From assembly GCA_026545225.1 (NCBI GenBank), contig CM048851.1, forward strand, positions 37,101,956-37,165,955: 64,000 bases of DNA. The letters run 5' to 3'. Origin of the DNA: Cornus controversa (lineage: Eukaryota; Streptophyta; Magnoliopsida; Cornales; Cornaceae). The notes under the pieces are model-generated. The model ran no database searches. It saw only the letters and a list, made by a program, of their open reading frames with translations, and was not told where the DNA came from. Positions 1-12,099 of the stretch are shown here, piece by piece. Every line of letters begins with the position of its first letter. Within the stretch, counting starts at the first letter, position 1. Made by a program: the position numbers and the translations under genes.

Positions 1-226
1 CATACCTCAGTTATTCATACTAGATGCTCCACATTTTCCTCACCAATTACATGTACTTAAATCTATCATTAATTCTTCTTATCGCTGAAGAGTCTTATGA
101 TTTTTATACCATTTATAACTGGTATATTATATCTTTATTTAATGTGGATAAAAATTACTTTTTTATAAAATCTCTAGTAGTCATGAATCACATTGATTTC
201 TTTAATTGCTGAATGATTCTGTGGAG

Positions 227-3200
227 TCTTCATCAGGTGACATAGTAACTCTTTCAAACTACTGCAGGCCTTTGCACGAAATTACAATTTCAACAAATGA
301 CAAGCCAAAACTCCTCAGTCAGGTAGCTGAATTTTGTTATATTCTAACATTTGAGTCCTTTTGCATTGTTTTTAGACTTTTTGGTGGAAATTCATATTCT
401 ATTCTTACTAGACAGGCACATTATTAGACACTTACAGCATCAAACTTTTCTCAGGATGCATCTGTTCCATAGCTTAGGAACAGTTCCTTGCCATGTTTAC
501 AGTATATACAATGCAGTCAGATATCACCAATTGTTTAACTTGATCATATCTCCTGCCACCCCATGAGGAGGTGTAGGGTTCATTCCAGTTGAGACATCAA
601 CCTTAAAAATAATTGAAGAAGAAAAGCTTTGCAGACACATGATGAACAATTATGACGCATATGATTTTCTCGATAAGTAGCAAGGAGTTTTTTTTTTTTT
701 AATAAAAATAAGAGAATAAATTTTTTGTTGTAATTACAGCTACTATTGGTTATTGAATGCCTTCTCTAGTATGTTACATAGATCTGCAGCTACCTTGATC
801 TGGTTAGGATCAGTTGCAATAAATAAATAAAAAAAAGAGAAGAAAAATAAATAATATGGCCCTGTTTAAATGACTCCAACATTGTAATTCACTTGTTTTT
901 TATTTTATTTTTTGGGTAAATTTTTGAGACGTGTATAATCAAGCCCACAAGTGTATGAGATCTTACCCCTCCCCCTCTTCCCTTTTTTCTTTTTAACCCG
1001 CCCACAAGTAGGCACGAGATATACAATGGAAAACAAAGAAAGCATCAATGGTTGTGCCTATCAAAAACCTTCTTCTCTAATTCCCAGCTGAATGGGCATT
1101 CCCCTCTTCCAATTTATACCTGCTGTGTTATTCAAAAACAATTGTGATCAGTAACATGCTGATATTTTATTCTTATATTTTTTTTATTACGGTATTGTGT
1201 GGAATCAAATTGTTAAAGACATACAACGTCCTTTCTACTAAATAAACAATTGTCTGCCCTTCTTTCATCTTATTCAAAGTTTTTTCTTATTGATCTCCAT
1301 AGGCAGTTCATCTAATTTCTCAAAAACATTAACAAATTACGGGCTTCTCTTTCTTGAGTCTGATCTTCTTGTAGCCCGAAGCATTGTTGCCCTACTGCCA
1401 TCTTATAAATTTTCCTTTTGTTTTGGTAGTTAGCGATAATGCATACAACATTCGTAAGCATCTCTCCACTTTATTTATTTATTTATTTATTTATTTTTTA
1501 TTTGCATGATATACTTTTCAGTCTCCTTCTTACATTCTGGGTATGTCATTGCAATTTTTTTGTTTATCTTTTCCCTTTTTTAAGCTCCTAGTTCTTTCAG
1601 AAATCCATTCCATACAATCAGGTTTAGCTGTTGTGTTAGAATCCTTCTAATTCTGTTGTCTTACACTAGCTTAATCCTACCGAACGCTCATCATATAGAA
1701 CAGGTCTTTTGAAAATGGCATATACCACGGCTGTTGGTGTATATGTGAAATATTATGAAATCTCATCTTTTGTATATCCCATCAAATAATTCATACCAAG
1801 TGAAACAAGTTGTAATGCCTGCTATTGATGTAATGCATGTCGTGATCAGAATTTCATTTGCTTCAAATTTAGAAGCGTTTTTTATAAGATTATGAAGACC
1901 ACATGGGATGCATACTATAGTATTAGTCTGAAGCCAAATTAAGTTTTTTATATTTTTTTTCGTGTTTGAATATTGTTTAATCACCCTCTCAAGGATTCAT
2001 AGGACTAATGTAAAAGCATTTTATTTGCTGCAACTTTGGATATCTTTTTGAGTCCTTTGTGTTTTCTAATGCTTCTCTTGCTAAAGATCCAAAATCTTAG
2101 AGTTGACTATTATCTTGAACTTTCTGTGATGTCCCTGTTTTAAAATTTCAGCCATGGGGAGTTGAATCTTATAAGAATCTGATAAAAATATTTTAAAAGT
2201 ATCTCGATTTTGATAGCTTTTAACATGTTCCAATTCTATACATGTTTCATCTCTCGTCATGGCATATGTCTTTCTTACTATTCAAGCAAGCTTTTAGATT
2301 GCCCTGAGAGATGACTTTGCTGTAATTGGTGCTTCTCATCTGATTTCTTTTTCTGAAAATTCATCTCTGAATCTGTGATTTAGTAAAGTATTATGACAAC
2401 TAATTTGCACTATCTATAACAAGTCTAATTGTGATAAAATTCCTCATTCTACTTCTTAAATATCCGTAATTTTAAATTTTCAGTTGACTTCCTTACTTTC
2501 TGAGATTGGGCTGAACATTCAAGAAGCACATGCTTTTTCCACCATGGACGGTTACTCCTTGGATGTTTTTGTTGTAGATGGTTGGGCATATGAGGTACTT
2601 CTTTCTCTTACGCTTCCATTTAAAGAAAATACTAGTAGACCTTGGGAACTGGATGCATCTAATATGATGGCAACATCATGTTTATGTCTCTGTGTTCGGT
2701 TGCCTGTTAACATAGCCCTCTTTATGATGTGTAGTGAAATTCGATGAGAAAGAGAACTTAAATCTTCCAACAAATTGACTATTTCTATATTCTAAATGGC
2801 TTGGAAGTTTTTCTTATTGATAATTGTAATTCAAAAATTCCTTGTTAACTGTGGTTCAGAATGCTTATAAAGCCTGATATTTCAGAGGAATATGAACGAG
2901 GAAACTACTTGCTGATTCAGTAAGAAAGTGAGATTTTTCCTTCAATGAGTAGTGAAGTATTAGAGCATCTTTTGAATGTATATGCTATTGGCTAATCCTG
3001 TCTATGTTGGGAGGGGTAGACTGGAAATGTTACCTTTAGCACTATTTTATACAAGATGGCTGCATTTTTTGATGTGTTAGAGCATAGGAGAGCATTGTAG
3101 CAAGTCCTGTCATATCATGGTACACTAACTTGAAAAAAATAAACGTGGAATATTGTCAGATTAATTGGCACAGATCTTGTTGCCATTTTGGATAATCTGG

Positions 3201-6200
3201 TATAACTAGTTTTGGTTCTTCACATAGAGTTGGAATATGGCGGATGCCGGACGGTACAATTAGTGCTACACTGCAAGGGTATTCTGGTACCAAGTCATTA
3301 AACCCTTTTTTTTTGGGTAAATTGACTCACTAAACTTTAACATCCACATATTGTCAGTCACATTTTCTAATAAAATAGCATAAAAATTGGTGGTGACTCC
3401 ATTACCACTTAGTTGGGATTTTGGCTACACATTTATTTCTGTCTTGGTTTGCAATAAACTGAAGCAGGTTAAAAAGAGCATTATTTATGTAACTATAGAT
3501 GAATGTCAATTATATAGAGAAGTGCATAACTAGTTGCAAAAGTGAAGTGAAAGAGAACCTTACATTGCAATATACGTTGCACTATTGCAGTAGTGTAAAA
3601 TTATGCTTTTGGGTTTCCCAGACAATTCTGTCCCACTTCTTCATTCTCGGTTGCTTTCAATCCCCAATAATGTTATGAACTCCTTAATTTATTGCACATT
3701 TTTTATCTTGCTTATTTTTCCTTTGTTAAATTATTGAATTTTCATTATTTGGGTGATTGATAATACTTTAAAAGTTATGAGGTCCTTAATTATTTATTGC
3801 ATATTGACTATTAACTCTCAATTTAGAAATTCTTGCAAATCTTTAAGAATGCTATACGAAAGTTCTTAATCTCTCCTGTCCAATTCAGTATAAACTGCCT
3901 GACTGATTCGCGTTTGCACTGGAATTTTTTTAGGAAACAGAGCAGCTTAGAAATGTATTGCTAAAGGAAATACCAAAGGTTGAGGTAGCTAGTCTACCTG
4001 CTTCTCATCAGTTATAATGTATACTTTGCAATGCATTTACCTACATCTTATATTTTGAAGTGCATTGCAGAAGCTGTCTTTGTTGCAACGTCAATTCTCT
4101 TCTGCTGGGGAGTTGGGGCAAACCGGGAGCAAACTTATTTATAACCATGTACACATACCCAATGATGGAATTGATGTCTGGGAACTTGATGCTGAGCTGT
4201 TGAAAATTGAACAAAAAATTGCTGCTGGATCATATGGCGATTTGTGAGTTTTACCATTTCTTACACCATCAGTCTGATCATCTATTAGTGCTTGTTGAGT
4301 CTCATGTTTTAAGTGGCACAGGTATAAAGGTACCTTCCGTAGTCAGGATGTGGCTATCAAGGTTCTTAAGGCTGAGTACCTGAATGAGGATGTGCGAAGG
4401 GATTTTGCTCAAGAAGTCTATATATTGAGGTTTGTTACATTTTATACTTCTAATTCCTTTCAACTCTGCTATCCTTTTTTAAAGTTAATAAATTACTTGT
4501 CAATGTAGGTTTTATAGCAGTGTTCATTTTTTCTTAAATTGAGCTCGCTTTTGATCTGTCAGCGACATCCATTAATTTTGCTTTCATGTCTCAGATTTTC
4601 TTTTTCATGGATGTTTGGTACGGTTGCATTCCTTCAGATAGTATTGGTTGTCTACTGGAACAAATGAATAAGGAAATATGAATAACATCACTATTACAAA
4701 TAAACATCTGATTGCATTAGTTCCAGTCTTCACTTGAATCTTCAAATGATGTCAATGTTCCATATTGATGCCCATTAAAGTATGGTGTTAACCACCATCT
4801 ACTCTTAAAAGCTTAAGCTGTTAGAGAGGGTCTAACTTAAATATATAAATCCTTCAACACGTGTTTTAATTTTAATTATCAGGGTGACGGTGAGGTTTGA
4901 ACACGAGACCTTTGGCTTTGATACCATGTATAAAAGCTTAAGCTGTTAGAGATGGTGTAACTTAAATATATAAATCCTTCAACATATGGCATACTGCATC
5001 CATCATGAAGATGCGATTTTGTCCCCCTTTTCCTTTCAGTTCACTTGATATGCACGATGACACCAATTGATTATTGACAATGAAGTTTGTAATTTTTTGA
5101 TCTGCCTTTAGTGACACAATATATGAAATATGAAAAAAGCACTGACTTAAATTATTAATGTACTATTTCTTGAGAATTTATATCTTATTGTTATCAGGAA
5201 AATTAAGATCAAATGTTTTTGATCAACCACGTGAAAGTTTCTTCAAGTCTCCCATGCACACTTTATGTCCACTCAGAGAAATTGTAATACTTTTTGGCTG
5301 TGCCATGCTTTGTCTTTCCTTTTGGTTAATGGTTGTATCCCTTCCTTGTTTTGCCCTTAATAGTTGTATGCCTTCATTGTTTTACTCTTTTTTTTCGAGT
5401 TTATAGAAGAAATATTTCCCTTTTTCTCTTGTATAACTTCTTCCTCTTTCCTATAAAATCACTATTTATCTCTTGTATGGGTAAAATTTACGTTGTTACT
5501 GTATTACATCTACAAAAATATTTACCTTGATATGTTCATTGCATAATAAAATGTTGCGTACTTGTGTAATGTTAATATTTATGGAATGTTATGCATCATT
5601 CTGCTCATTTTTTCAGCCTCTCTGAAATATCTTGTTGAACTTTCAGGAAAGTTCGGCACAAGAATGTTGTGCAATTTATTGGTGCGTGTACGAGACCTCC
5701 ACTCCTATGCATCGTGACCGGTAATTTTAAATTACTTGTATGATTTTTTAATCTGAGCTGTTCATTTCCCTGTTCTTTGTGCGTTATCTTTCATAACTTT
5801 TAATTTTGAATAGAGTGTTACTTGTTTGTTCACTCGTCTATTTTGCTTTTTATTTCAGAATTCATGCCTGGTGGAAGTGTGTACGACTTCTTGCACAAGC
5901 AAAAGGGCATCTTCAAGCTCCCAGCCTTACTCAAAGTAGCAATTGATGTTTCAAAAGGAATGAATTATTTGCACCAGAATAATATAATACACAGGGACCT
6001 TAAGGCTGCCAATCTTTTAATGGATGAAAATGAAGTAAGAAATTCCTGGTCTCCTGCATATGTTATTTACTTTGTTATCGGGATATTATTGACTTGTTTT
6101 ATCTATTACTTTTAGTTAGATTTAATGCTTGGTGTAAAAGTTATAATTCTTACGCCTTAATCTTGTCAAATGCTTCTTGGCATGTCAGTGTCCACTGCCA

Positions 6201-8536
6201 CTTGTGATCTTTCTTGAGTAAGGGGTCCAAATGGGTTGGACTTAAGTAGGCTGAAAAATATAATAGAAAAGAACTGTCTTTTCTGTATACTTTCCGCAGT
6301 TCCGTTGCTACCACTTCCTCATCTATCGTATTTGGGAGAGCTTGCTTTGTGGCGGAGCATTAAATCTATCTAACTTGTGTTTCACCAAGCACATTCGTGG
6401 ATTGGATTACCTCCTATGTATGTTATGCATACCAAATGTCTCTTTGATCAGATATCAATAGCCCTACGATCCATGCGCTCACATTTTATATTTTTATAAG
6501 ACATTACAATGAAACTCTAATATTGGGAGTGGCATAATGATGGAACAGATCTTGATAACTGATAAATTAGATATTTGTCTAGCATGATGGACATTAGGAA
6601 GGCAAGTGATCCATTACGAGGCTTGGAAAATGTTAGTCTCACAGAAAAGTTATTGAGGGTTGACGTATCAAAAAGAAAAAGAAGTTATTGAGGGTGTGCA
6701 CATCGTGGGTTACTTTGATCCCAACTCTGATTATTGTTATGTTGCATATAGTACGTGCTCACGATCAGCATGGCATTTTATTGGTAAATGTTAAGGCATT
6801 TAAACCTGTCAGTTCTGCTTTTTTCAGACACATGGGCTTAGATTTTTATTTTGGGTGCTTTCTGGTCTATTTCAAATGCATGTTTGGTATAAGGGGAGTT
6901 ATTGTTGGTTCAAATAGATCATAAATTCCATAATATCATGCTAAGAATAGCTAGGTCAAAAGAAGATGCCATTCATTTCCTGGGAAATAAAAAGGAATAT
7001 TGAAAATTCGAGTGGCTGAAGCTGAAGTTTTTCTGGAGTATTAATTACTATTTTCTTTTTTACATGTGTTTTAACATAACCTTTGCTACTTCTCGTTTTC
7101 CCATTAATATTATTTTATCAAATTTATACCATTGAATAAGGGCATGTTGTATTGATAATAGCACTATCAAGTTTATATGTGATACCATGCATAGCTTCTC
7201 ATACTTTTCCAGTTTTCAGTCTGTCTAAAATTATCCAATGCTCCGTCTGACAGGTTGTTAAGGTTGCTGATTTTGGTGTTGCCAGAGTGCAATCTCAATC
7301 TGGAGTGATGACTGCAGAAACTGGAACATATCGATGGATGGCTCCCGAGGTTGGTGTTCTGCAAAAAAATTTGTTTGTGGGTTATTAATACCATTTTATT
7401 ACTATTGTTTTTTCACAAGTAGTGCCGGTGGGTTATTTAATTCCAAGTGAGCCATTTGTACTTGAAAGTTGTTTATCCTTATAATTCAAATCATGAATCC
7501 CTGCTAATTTTCACGTCCCACTTAATTCAAATAGCAACCTGAGATTGTGAATCCCACTTGAATTATAAAAATAGTTTGAGTATACACTTAAAGGTAATTT
7601 ACCTCCCATCTGACAATTGCTTATTTTGTTTTGATGCTCGAAAGGTTATTGAACACAAACCATATGATCGCAAGGCTGATGTTTTCAGTTTCGGAATTGT
7701 ACTATGGGAGCTGCTAACAGGAAAGGTTCCATCATGTGCAACTAATTTTTCTCTTTGGTTAGAAGTTATGAAGTATATTTTTTTCCTTGAACTAGGATGC
7801 AATGTTCTTTCATATATCAATTTACGCGTATGTGTCACTTTTAATAGCTTACGATTGCACATACTTGACCATGCAATAATCTTTATCTATTTTGACTTAT
7901 ATGCCAGATTCCTTATGAAAACTTAACCCCATTACAAGCAGCGGTTGGCGTTGTCCAAAAGGTAACAAAGGAAAACTGGTAAATCTTTTTTCCCCCTTTC
8001 TGTAATTAGTGCTTGCAAAGGGCAGTTAGCCTTGGATGTTAGTTAAAAATTTACTCAAGAGAGACTAGACCAGGTGGGTGGGAATTAAGAATTAAAGGAG
8101 GAGGGAATAACTAAACAGTTTTACATAAATAATACACTTCTTTGAAGGTTGAGCTACACAAGGATGTAGCTTTTTTTCCATGAGGTATGATAGATTAAAA
8201 ATTCTTTCCCAAAGAAGTAGAGAGTTTTTATATCTTTCGTGGGATGCTGTTAGGTGTCTTTTTTTCCTTTGGGGGTTGGCATTTTTAACTGTTTTAATTG
8301 ACATGAAATTCAGGGTTTGAGGCCTAAGATACCAAGGGACACTCATCCAGAGATTGTGGAATTGCTTGAGAGATGTTGGCAGCAAGATCCATGTTTGAGA
8401 CCAGAATTTTCCGATATAATAGAGATCTTGCAGCAGATGGCCAAGAAGGTATGGAAAATTTATGGGACATTTCTCACTAGTACTTAATGTATCAATAAAT
8501 TTGCTTGATTTTTACTTTGAATAGGTTGCAGAATAA
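227..8536 (+). CDS. ACT-domain Raf-like Ser/Thr(Tyr) protein kinase, STY8/17/46 type (5' end outside window)
   Basis: Cytosolic dual-specificity-type kinase; in Arabidopsis the STY8/17/46 family phosphorylates chloroplast transit peptides. Visible exons: about 227-322, 2484-2594, 3934-3978, 4071-4243, 4322-4429, 5647-5720, 5859-6034, 7254-7349, 7645-7725, 7908-7961, 8314-8448, 8525-8536. All internal phases close. Exons 1-3 encode the ACT domain ([39 protein letters not shown]). Exons 4-12 encode the kinase: glycine loop GSYGDLYKG, lysine in [20 protein letters not shown] in [33 protein letters not shown]. The first visible acceptor is uncertain (after 226 or 236) because an in-frame TAA lies at 203-205. 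The N-terminal exons lie left of the window. The protein ends AKKVAE right after the kinase domain, without the Ser-rich tail of STY46. The family call is strong; which paralogue is not. Confidence 0.93.
4802..4984 (-). mobile_element. TRIM/SMART-like miniature LTR retroelement inside a kinase intron
   Basis: Two direct repeats of about 58 bp (4802-4859 and 4927-4984) flank about 67 bp. On the minus strand each begins TGTTGAAGG; the 5' copy ends ACA and is followed at once by TGGTATCAAAGCC (complement of 4914-4926), which resembles the initiator-Met tRNA primer-binding site of plant LTR elements. The repeats differ at a few positions. No coding capacity. The outer end of the second repeat is eroded (CT where TG is expected at 4802), and I see no clear target duplication. 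It lies in the intron between 4430 and 5646. The inner sequence also resembles a tRNA B box, so a SINE-derived origin is the alternative. Confidence 0.72.
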
Positions 8537-10973
8537 GAGAAGACGGGTGCAATAGGAGAAATTTGTAAACTTGCAGATGGGTGACCAGTAGCCACCGAAG
8601 AGAGTGACGATACTGTATGATGTTTTGTATAATATCTCATTTGTTATTTCCTTTCACAGCCTTGTAATTTATCATGAAGATATTCTGTTTTGATCATGTG
8701 TATAATTGGTTGATGTAATTGGGTGCGAGAAGCCAAGGGTTGGACTTGCAACAAAAAATTCTATAATTTTGGAAGTCTTGGAGAGGAAACAAAAGATAGA
8801 GAATGTTTATGTCCCTTCCCTTGAGAAAGAGAAGTGAAAAGAAAGGAAGGGAAATTTTGGTTGGAAGTTTTAGTAAAGAAGGAAAAAAATGGAACGTGTG
8901 AAGTGATGTTGGAGTCTTGGAGGGTTCCTATTTCTTTCCCAGTGCCTTGTGAATAATCACGTCTTCTCCTCACTTAACCTCTGTCCATTGCCTTTTTCGA
9001 ACATAGGGAAATCCTGTGAATTATTTCTAGATCTGACACACTTCAACTCTTTATGATATCTTGTCAACTCGGAGACCAACCAGCACCGTTGAATATACGT
9101 GGGCTGTTGGGAAATGTAGAAAGATTGTGAAGGGGATTAATTTGCATTATTTTGTATGAGTGGTGGTTTTAAGACTCCAATATGCTATTTTACAATTTTC
9201 AATTACAGTTTTTTTTTATTTATTTATCAATATTAGTAGTTAGTCAATTTATAGTACTTTGATTTCAAACTGGGTTGTGGTTCTGAATGCCTGTGGCCAT
9301 ATTTCAAGTATTATTCATACTGAGCACAAATCATGTGCCCTGCAACTCAGTATATAAGAGGGCTGAATTAAACCGCAACTCAGTTCAGATGGAGTCTTGG
9401 AGAGTCTAGTTGTAACTCAAGCTTTCAAAAAAATCTTGCTTGGGTGATGAGTTCCTTATCTACGTAATGCAGTCTTAATAAAATCTCTATTACGAAAACT
9501 TTGCTTTTGGAATACTTTAATATCTATTAGCAAAACTCTACTTTTGGGTTTCTGCTTGTCATTGAACCATTAGCGGACTTGCAACCAGAACACTATTGAT
9601 GAGATTAACCTAATTCAGATTGTTTAATGATAATGTCAAAACTTTCTATTTCTTTTACTGAAAAAAGAAAAAAAAATCCGAAATATAAATAAAAGCAAGC
9701 TATATCTTCTTCTTTTGGCTTGTTCATGATAGATCACCCTCAACAAACAAGCAATAGGTATAATTCAGTTCTATTTGGATCAGTTCTGTTCGAATTAAGT
9801 AGCATGGAGCCGGAGGAAGAACGACTGTACATATGCTAAAAGGATTACTTTAAAGAATTCTAAAATAATAAGCACACTAATTCAATAAAGTAAAATTTAA
9901 AAATATCTATATAATTTGTTTACAAATATGCATGTGTATGTAAACATACATTTAATATTTGTAAACTATATTTTTGAACTAATTTAAATATCAATTATAT
10001 TTTGAACATTTATCAAATAAATAATGAAAAAAAGTGATCAACATGGAGCGTATGACAAAGATTTGTTATTTTCTCTTAATATTGTAAGTTAATTTTGCAT
10101 ATTTTTAACCGTTTTTATTCAGAAATAGGTACATTTTGGTCATTGACATCCATAAAAAATGTCACATGTAAATTGTTTATAATTCAAAAAATGAGAAATT
10201 AATGTACAGAAAGTGATAACTACACATCTTGAGAAATTATTATATACCACCGGGATTCCTTTTATGGGGAGAATCCCACCACTAATAACATTTCACATTT
10301 TATGATTTTCTATAATAATGAGTAAAGGAGTTTTATCATTGGTGGGAATTCCTACATTTAAGAAATTTTAGGAGTATTGTAGAGTTACTCCCTGACTTAG
10401 TTCCAGACCTTTGATGAATTTTACCAATTTTGTTAATTATTATCAATTATTAGTAATTCAAGCATTCTTCAACAAAAATAACGTGCCACAAAAGTAATTT
10501 ACTTGCACAAATTATTCACACATAGAGAATATTAACTTGAATATTCATGTATAAATAAAATTGAGTTCGCCTGTGACTTGGATCAAGAGGATGTGAGAGC
10601 GTCAAATCACCATGAGAATGCCTCATGGCAGACTTGTTTGTAATTATCAAATCTTACAACAAACATCAATCCTAAATTGATTTAATTCAATGTTATATTT
10701 GTTCAGACTTCTAAACCAGAAACAAGTAACTTAAATATATATACATATGCGTATCATTGTATCAAGTAAAAGAAATGGTTGGTTATTACTTATTAAAGAG
10801 AAGACTAAATTGCATTAAATTTTCTGAATTATTACTCTGGGTAAAAATAGTCTCTCAACTATGGACAATGCTAACCTCGCACCATAAAGTAGGAGTTTCT
10901 ATTGCAGCTAATAAAAACTTGACATGTGTTTAAAACTTAAAAACTTTCACACATGTGTTATTTGCCACCAACT
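8537..10973. other. Kinase 3' UTR and gene-free AT-rich spacer
   Basis: The first 150-200 bases are the probable kinase 3' UTR. No open frame here resembles a protein. A stretch at about 9105-9600 has LTR-like features (TATATAAG at 9352, AATAAAATC near 9477, a start of TGTTGGG) but no matching end or target duplication was found. A short hairpin pairs GAATCCCACCACTAAT near 10271 with ATTGGTGGGAATTCC near 10339; it may be a small MITE remnant. Confidence 0.5.
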
Positions 10974-11078
10974 AGGGGTGCACAAAGAACCGGTAGAATC
11001 GAAACTGGAACCGTACGCGAACAGAAATGAATCGTTCAGTGAACGATTTCAAGTCAAGGAATCGGAACAGGAACCATT

Positions 11079-11127
<49 letters not shown>

Positions 11128-11509
11128 ATAATAGCTTCTAAGTTCTAGTGTTTTATATAAATATATAATATATAAATAAATACTAACACCTTCTAAATTC
11201 TAGTGTAGATAAATACATTTAGCTTATAAGTTATAATGTTATATATATTTATATAATATAAGATATATAAATAAATACTAATAGCTTCTAATCTATTATT
11301 ATAATTAGGAGTGCACAAGTATGAGTGTGTATCTTGCCAATATTTTTTTAAAAAATAAGAATAGTTGACAAAGAACCGTTGAGGAACCGGAACCGAACTG
11401 AACCAAACCAAACTCAACGATTCTGGTTCCGGTTCCAAAATTAAGGAACCGTTGCAAATGGTTCCGGTTTTACCAAGAACCGTAAGAAACCATACCGTGT
11501 GCACCTCTA
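10974..11509. mobile_element. 536-bp TIR element with 9-bp target duplication (MULE-type MITE)
   Basis: The ends are inverted: AGGGGTGCACAAAGAACC at the left; read inward on the other strand the right end is TAGAGGTGCACACGG. The 9-bp CCACCAACT flanks both sides (10965-10973 and 11510-11518), typical of Mutator-like insertion. The interior is rich in GGAACC/GGTTCC words and holds a long (TA)n run at about 11081-11123. No transposase is encoded. Confidence 0.8.
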
Positions 11510-11942
11510 CCACCAACTCCATTTCCGAACCCTAACTCTTCACATCTTTCATTCCAAACCCTAATCTCTATCATTGACTCATATTTTGAATTGATCAAAT
11601 CTTGTGGCGGAATATTATTTTTCTTTCTGCAAGGTTGAGATTTTACTTGGCATTTGTGTTTTTAATCTACTTGTTGTTCAGTTTAAATGAACATGGTAAC
11701 GAAGAAATCCTTGGTTGGCCAAAGAGTGAGTAGAGAGAGAATGGAAGACAAAACAAGAAGGAAAGATTAGAAGGGAAATATAAAGATATATGTAGAAAGA
11801 GTTGCACTGGGAGAGAAGATCCATTTTCAATTTTTTTTTTAAGTTTTAAACATGTGTCAAATTTTTATTGGGTCTTACTTATAGGGCATGAGTCAAGTAT
11901 CGTTCTGAACCATTAACTCAAACAAAAAAAACACACATATAG

Positions 11943-12099
11943 TGGAGAAATTATTAAGTACTCTCGAGATATTGGTTAGAGTCCAATCAGAGCATGACAT
12001 ATAATAAGTAAATGTATAAACTTTATTCAAATTTTACTTGAATATCAAATTATGATTGGTGATGACTAATAGTCTGCGGAGTACATGATAATTTCTCCA
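11943..12099. mobile_element. 157-bp foldback MITE
   Basis: TGGAGAAATTAT at the left is repeated inverted as ATAATTTCTCCA at the right. The complementarity continues imperfectly inward (AAGTACTC against the complement of GAGTACATG, and ATTGGTTAGAGTCC against the complement of GGTGATGACTAAT). No coding capacity. A target duplication longer than TA is not clear, so the superfamily is left open. Confidence 0.6.

Noticed and set aside
4866..4926. tRNA-like sequence (GTTCAAACC on the minus strand)
   Set aside because: Only a B-box-like word and a primer-binding-like motif are present; no cloverleaf arms can be drawn, so it is not a tRNA gene.
9105..9600. Possible solo LTR
   Set aside because: TATATAAG and AATAAA-like signals are present, but no TG...CA pair with a target duplication could be fixed.
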